From Candidatus Thiodiazotropha sp. (ex Myrtea sp. 'scaly one' KF741663) (GTDB lineage Bacteria > Pseudomonadota > Gammaproteobacteria > Chromatiales > Chromatiaceae), in assembly GCA_025655555.1 (NCBI GenBank), contig JAHXIQ010000004.1, forward strand, positions 186,001 to 250,000: 64,000 nucleotides of DNA. Direction: 5' to 3'. Positions 60,524 through 64,000 of this stretch are shown piece after piece. Positions within the stretch are counted from its first letter, which is position 1. The number at the start of each line of letters is the position of its first letter. The position numbers and the translations under genes are program-made. The notes beneath the pieces were generated by a model, which ran no database searches, was not told the origin of the DNA, and saw only the letters and a program-made list of their open reading frames with translations.

Positions 60524-61258
60524 TCACTGAATAATGTGTAGGGAGCGGCCCTGCCGCACTGAGGCTTCCGGTATGCATAGGATAGGGGGAAGCAAGTGGG
60601 GTAAATAACCTGACCAACCCCTCAAATAATGAACTACACGGCTTATTGAATTGACCTGCCGGAAGAAATAGTTGAATTCTCGAAGCCTTTTTTGAACTTC
60701 GCTCAACTATTAGTTGGCCCGATGAAGCTCAGAATGGGAGTGTAAAAAACCCTGTGTAAATGGCAATCTGTAAACCTATAGGAAGGACAGAAGTCCATTA
60801 ATCAACCCGTGAGTTCAGCTATTCCTGTCGTGAGTTTCATTAAAACTGGAAACGGTTTCATTGTTCCGGTAATCAGTTCCCGAAATAGAATCAATCATTT
60901 CCGAATGATCTGTTCAAGGTCAACTATTTGACCCGCCATGTCTTCTTTTTGAATGGCTTGGTCAAGTTTAGTTATCAATCTAGGGTGACAGAATAAAATG
61001 CGTTAACTCAGGATTGTGCATAGGTTGGACCCCCTTTGTCGGCCAAACCTGAAAAGATAGATAAAGACACGGATTAGGTTGAATCAGTATTGGAAAGCCG
61101 TTTGATTTCTATAAAATAAGAGATACAAAACTCTAGAGGTCAGCAAAAAAGTCATTATAGATATTATTTAGAATCAGCGTTCGTGATTGCTCAATAAAAG
61201 TAATTGAATAAGAAAGTGATAGGGATTCGCTAATGGATACCCAATACCAAGAAAAGAA
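60524..61258. other. 735-bp intergenic region with REP-like repeat
   Basis: Composition is A+T-rich. Apart from the imperfect REP-like hairpin near 61021 no gene, RNA or operator is evident. Short frames here lack Shine-Dalgarno sequences and resemble no family. Confidence 0.5.
61021..61052. repeat. Degenerate REP-like hairpin
   Basis: CATAGGTTGGACCCCCTTTG is followed by TCGGCCAAACCTG, matching the GTAGGTTGGGC...GCCCAACCTAC family with several changes. It no longer forms a perfect hairpin. Confidence 0.55.
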
Positions 61259-61289
61259 AAAGGTCTTCGAGCCTAGGCTTGAAGACCTT
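61259..61289 (-). terminator. Rho-independent terminator of the PEP-CTERM gene (minus strand)
   Basis: AGGTCTTC (61261-61268) pairs with GAAGACCT (61281-61288), with an inner palindrome AGCCTAGGCT. Read on the minus strand it is followed by TTTTTCTTTTC. It lies 40 bp after the stop of the PEP-CTERM gene. Confidence 0.8.
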
Positions 61290-61328
61290 ATATATGAAGA
61301 CGGCGTTAACTATCAGCTTTAACTGGGA

Positions 61329-62081
61329 TTAAGACTTTTTACCAAAACGAAACATACCTAATCCTATTAAACCAGCCAGCATCAATGTTAGCGTGCCGGG
61401 TTCCGGTACGCCTGCCAGTACCAGACCATCCTCAAATCTAAAGCCAAAATTACTGGATGGATCACCAGATAGTGGTGTAAAGGCGTAGAGGGATCCTGTC
61501 AGGGAATAGATATGGTTATCATACAGTACAACACCATTGGCAGAATCCTGACTGAATGTGGTAGGCGCTAAATTCTCGACAGTCACACCCAGTGTTTCAT
61601 CATATAGGATGAGTTGGACGGGCGCGTTACCCTCATAAGCTGCAAAGAGGTCCATTAATGAATTTCCGTCAGTTACCTGAAATCTTAGGTTGAGATCGGT
61701 CTCTGCAGAGGCGCTGCCCGTTGCCCCGTACTGGCTGGGTGCGGAGGTGCCTAAGTTCACAACAAAACGGTAAAAGCCAAAGAAGATGCCAGCATTGTTG
61801 CGAGCTGAATAATCTGTTGTATCAGCAAACTCCGTGCCTGGAATTGGGATCGTGGCAGATCTGTCGCCACTTAGGTCGTATCCACCGAAAACTGCTGATG
61901 GGAATAGTGCCCCAGAAAATGTATCTAGTGTCGTACCCGGGTTTGAAACTACGCCAGGATCATAGGTAACCTGCGCGAACGCATCAGTGTGGTCATAGAG
62001 AATATTTATGAATGAGGCGTTCGCTGTTTGAGAAAAACCAAAACTAATAATGATAAGGAGGGTATATAGTGATTTAGACAT
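61329..62081 (-). CDS. PEP-CTERM sorting-domain protein (long)
   Basis: A 250-residue secreted protein: signal peptide (about 1-22, ending ANA), a beta-rich body with aromatic and Gly-rich segments, and a C-terminal VPEPGTLTLMLAGLIGL plus FGKKS, the PEP-CTERM signature. The ATG at 62081 follows GGAAGAG and gives a good signal peptide. No exosortase gene lies in the window. Role is probably in extracellular polymer or surface structure. Confidence 0.87.
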   Translation of the reverse strand: MSKSLYTLLIIISFGFSQTANASFINILYDHTDAFAQVTYDPGVVSNPGTTLDTFSGALFPSAVFGGYDLSGDRSATIPIPGTEFADTTDYSARNNAGIFFGFYRFVVNLGTSAPSQYGATGSASAETDLNLRFQVTDGNSLMDLFAAYEGNAPVQLILYDETLGVTVENLAPTTFSQDSANGVVLYDNHIYSLTGSLYAFTPLSGDPSSNFGFRFEDGLVLAGVPEPGTLTLMLAGLIGLGMFRFGKKS

Positions 62082-62652
62082 GATCAACTCTTCCCTATGT
62101 GATTGTCGGTGATGATATTTACGCAACATCTATTCCATAAATAAATTTTCCATAATAATCAAATCGTTCCCACAATCGCCATTTGATAACCAAATGGAGT
62201 TGTAATAAATACCGACAGTATTTAGGAGAGTTGGACATGTGACTATTACACGCTTATGGTTGGGATCGATTACAGGACGGATAATAGAATAAGGCGTTCC
62301 ATCTATATGGCAGATGCCAATAAATTACATATTATTCTTTATTGTGAGTGCACGCTCTGCATGTGCTTGTGTAATAATTTCCGACACTCCTAACGTAGTG
62401 GCCACTTCTGCCACTTGCCTCGTGGGTCAATTTGAGCGTAGGTTGCAGAAATTAACTATTTAATGGTGCATGGCAATTAGTCGGAATTACTAGAGTACGA
62501 CCATCGCCGGATGGGAGTTATAAGACGCTCTCTGACAAAGCTGATGGATGACACCTATTCATGGAATTTATAAGTTTCTGGATATCGCCTTTACTGCACT
62601 AGTGAGACAAATTCCACGCAATGTGTTGAGGTGCTCTAAAGAATAAGCGTTT
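62082..62652. other. 571-bp AT-rich intergenic region, no gene seen
   Basis: The segment upstream of the PEP-CTERM gene and downstream of the frameshifted cyclotransferase-like gene is A+T-rich. No operon, RNA or convincing hairpin is apparent. The promoter of the PEP-CTERM gene should lie close to 62082-62200. Confidence 0.45.
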
Positions 62653-64000
62653 CTACTTAACATATCTTCTATTTAGCTTCTGTGGTTTGATATTTCCATC
62701 TACTTCGAAATTCATTGTAACGGGATTGGTGTTGTGATCCTTTATCACTTCTGCGGCCGATTCAAAGTTATTGAAATAGTCTGTTGCTACGATACATTCG
62801 CCATTGTTACTTTGATGCCGCTTTGTGCGGCCGCTGAGGCGATATATGTCCATATGGTGTAAGGTCTCTGCGGGTGCATTGACTTACCCTGTTCTAAAAA
62901 AAATATTTGGTCAGTGATATCGACTCTCAGATAGTTTCGTTCGCGCCGGTCGAGATCGGCCAGCATCTTTAACGTATATTTTTTCACAACTCCCGTTACT
63001 ACGCTGTTTTTCTTTTTGCTTTTCTCGATATTAAGAAAAGAGACGGTTTTCGGTTTTTCTTCACCGTTTATGGGTTCATAGATCTTATATCCGGGTATCT
63101 CAGCTTCGTTATCCATGGCGGCATGCCAGTTTCTTTCATAACCTTCCAGATTGGCGATCCGGCAATCCTCGTCTTTTAGCCATTCATCCATTAGTGAACC
63201 ATAACCAAATACATAGTTCTCGGTAGCGCCGTCTTCAAAGTCCTCCCAGCCCTTCCATGACTGTGGTTTGCCTCCTGTGCTTAAAGGTATGTTACCTGGG
63301 GGGACGTTGATGGGTTTCTCCCGTCCCTGGCTGTACCAGCCGGATCTGTCGTCAATCGGCCACCAGAGAGATTCCATCAAATGCCCGTCAGAGTCATCTA
63401 TGGTGCCCTCGATATTGATAACCAAAAATGATTTTGCTTGGGTGTTATCCTCGTTGAATTCGTCAAGAAAGGGATGACTCTGAACCTGCTTGAGTATCAG
63501 CTTACTTTCTGAGCTCTTTTCCATATCGAGATCATCTTTATCCAACGGTATCCGAATAGACAGCGGGACAAAGGGCAGGGCGATGGCCCAGGTCTTTGTC
63601 GACAGGTCAACGGTACGGTTAATTAATGACCAATCCCCTTCCCGGATCTTCGGGCGGCGTAGCTTGGCGATGAAGTTGAGGTTTAGCAGGGTCAACCGTG
63701 TGCCGTTGTAAAGCCGGCAGCGCAGCTCCCAACCGCCGCTCTTTTCCCAGTACTGCTTTTCCGGTGGATTTTCCAGGTCGCTTTCATTGGCGGGCGCCAG
63801 ACAGAGGGTCGGCCTCATCACAAAGAGATCCTTGTGGGAAAGCAGTTTAACGACAATGACAGAGAGCAGCAGCGCGATGGCGATGGTTCGCAGGATATAG
63901 AGAATCAATAGTGCCCAGTCTCTCGATACATCCTGATAGAGGGCGTTACATGTGGGTGTGGACAGTGAGAAAAACTGATAGAGATTGCATTTTGTGAGTG
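62653..64000 (-). pseudogene. Membrane protein with gamma-glutamylcyclotransferase-like domain, frameshifted and partial
   Basis: Two overlapping frames make one gene. The first runs from at least base 64000 (no stop to the window edge) to 62787, with one membrane helix (ILYILRTIAIALLLSVIVV), a beta-rich cytosolic part, and a cyclotransferase-like domain (YVFGYGSLMDEW, later LDRRERNYLRV). At about 62815-62840 similarity continues in the +1 frame, which runs to 62653 and reads NNGECIVATDYFNNFE, the family's normal C-terminus. A one-base gain (or two-base loss) breaks the gene. The N-terminal region before the helix resembles part of a two-helix ion channel, but that is weak. Confidence 0.7.

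Noticed and set aside
1-64000. CRISPR arrays, tRNA, rRNA and prophage genes
   Set aside because: I looked for regularly spaced repeats, T-loop-like sequences and phage-type genes in the gaps and saw none.

Overview
The window looks like the chromosome of a facultatively anaerobic gammaproteobacterium, most likely a sulfur-oxidising or purple-sulfur-type lineage (Chromatiales or a free-living relative of chemosynthetic symbionts). That placement is inferred from the gene mix: YacG and ZapD, pyruvate:ferredoxin oxidoreductase, a group 3b NAD(P)-linked [NiFe] hydrogenase, a bacterial A/V-type ATPase, class III ribonucleotide reductase, GTP-type PEP carboxykinase and PEP-CTERM proteins. No rRNA, tRNA, CRISPR array, prophage or intact insertion sequence was seen.
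Layout. 0-3 kb: anaerobic ribonucleotide reductase, with the glycyl-radical loop on a separate 60-residue protein, behind NrdR and FNR-type sites. 3-7.3 kb: a metallo-hydrolase/thioredoxin pair, a 180-bp MITE, yacG, zapD and a dihydroorotate-dehydrogenase-like protein. 7.5-13.7 kb: an RstAB-like two-component system whose apparent binding repeats lie before its own operon and before a MipA/OmpV porin plus MacAB-type exporter. 13.8-15.5 kb: a hydrolase lipoprotein and a TauE/SafE permease. 15.6-24 kb: nifJ divergent from hydBGDA plus a maturation protease, with a perfect FNR-type box between them. 24-28.9 kb: a Ser/Thr kinase-HDOD-GAF fusion and a PAS-GGDEF-EAL protein.
28.9-37.8 kb is an accessory-looking mosaic: small enzymes, two CopZ-like genes (one 5'-truncated) bracketing a three-gene apparent transmembrane redox conduit (flavin/2Fe-2S reductase, four-helix di-haem b protein, eight-haem cytochrome c), OsmC and a methyltransferase. 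38-41.7 kb: a wHTH-TPR regulator, a PEP-CTERM protein and a receiver-hemerythrin fusion. 41.8-50.9 kb: a nine-gene V-type ATPase operon, invaded by a 295-bp MITE and carrying a 20-bp inverted repeat between atpI and atpK. 51-60.5 kb: HIT, DUF971, hemH, pckG (flanked by 31-bp direct repeats), nth, DUF302, DUF1841 and an aldehyde dehydrogenase. 61-64 kb: a second PEP-CTERM protein and a frameshifted gamma-glutamylcyclotransferase-like gene running off the end.
Taken together, the anaerobic modules (nrdD, nifJ, hydrogenase) carry matching FNR-type boxes, so oxygen control probably links nucleotide synthesis with pyruvate and hydrogen metabolism. The strongest candidates for new biology are the redox conduit, the receiver-hemerythrin fusion with an altered ligand set, and the kinase-HDOD-GAF protein. 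Several families of small intergenic repeats and palindromes are also present.
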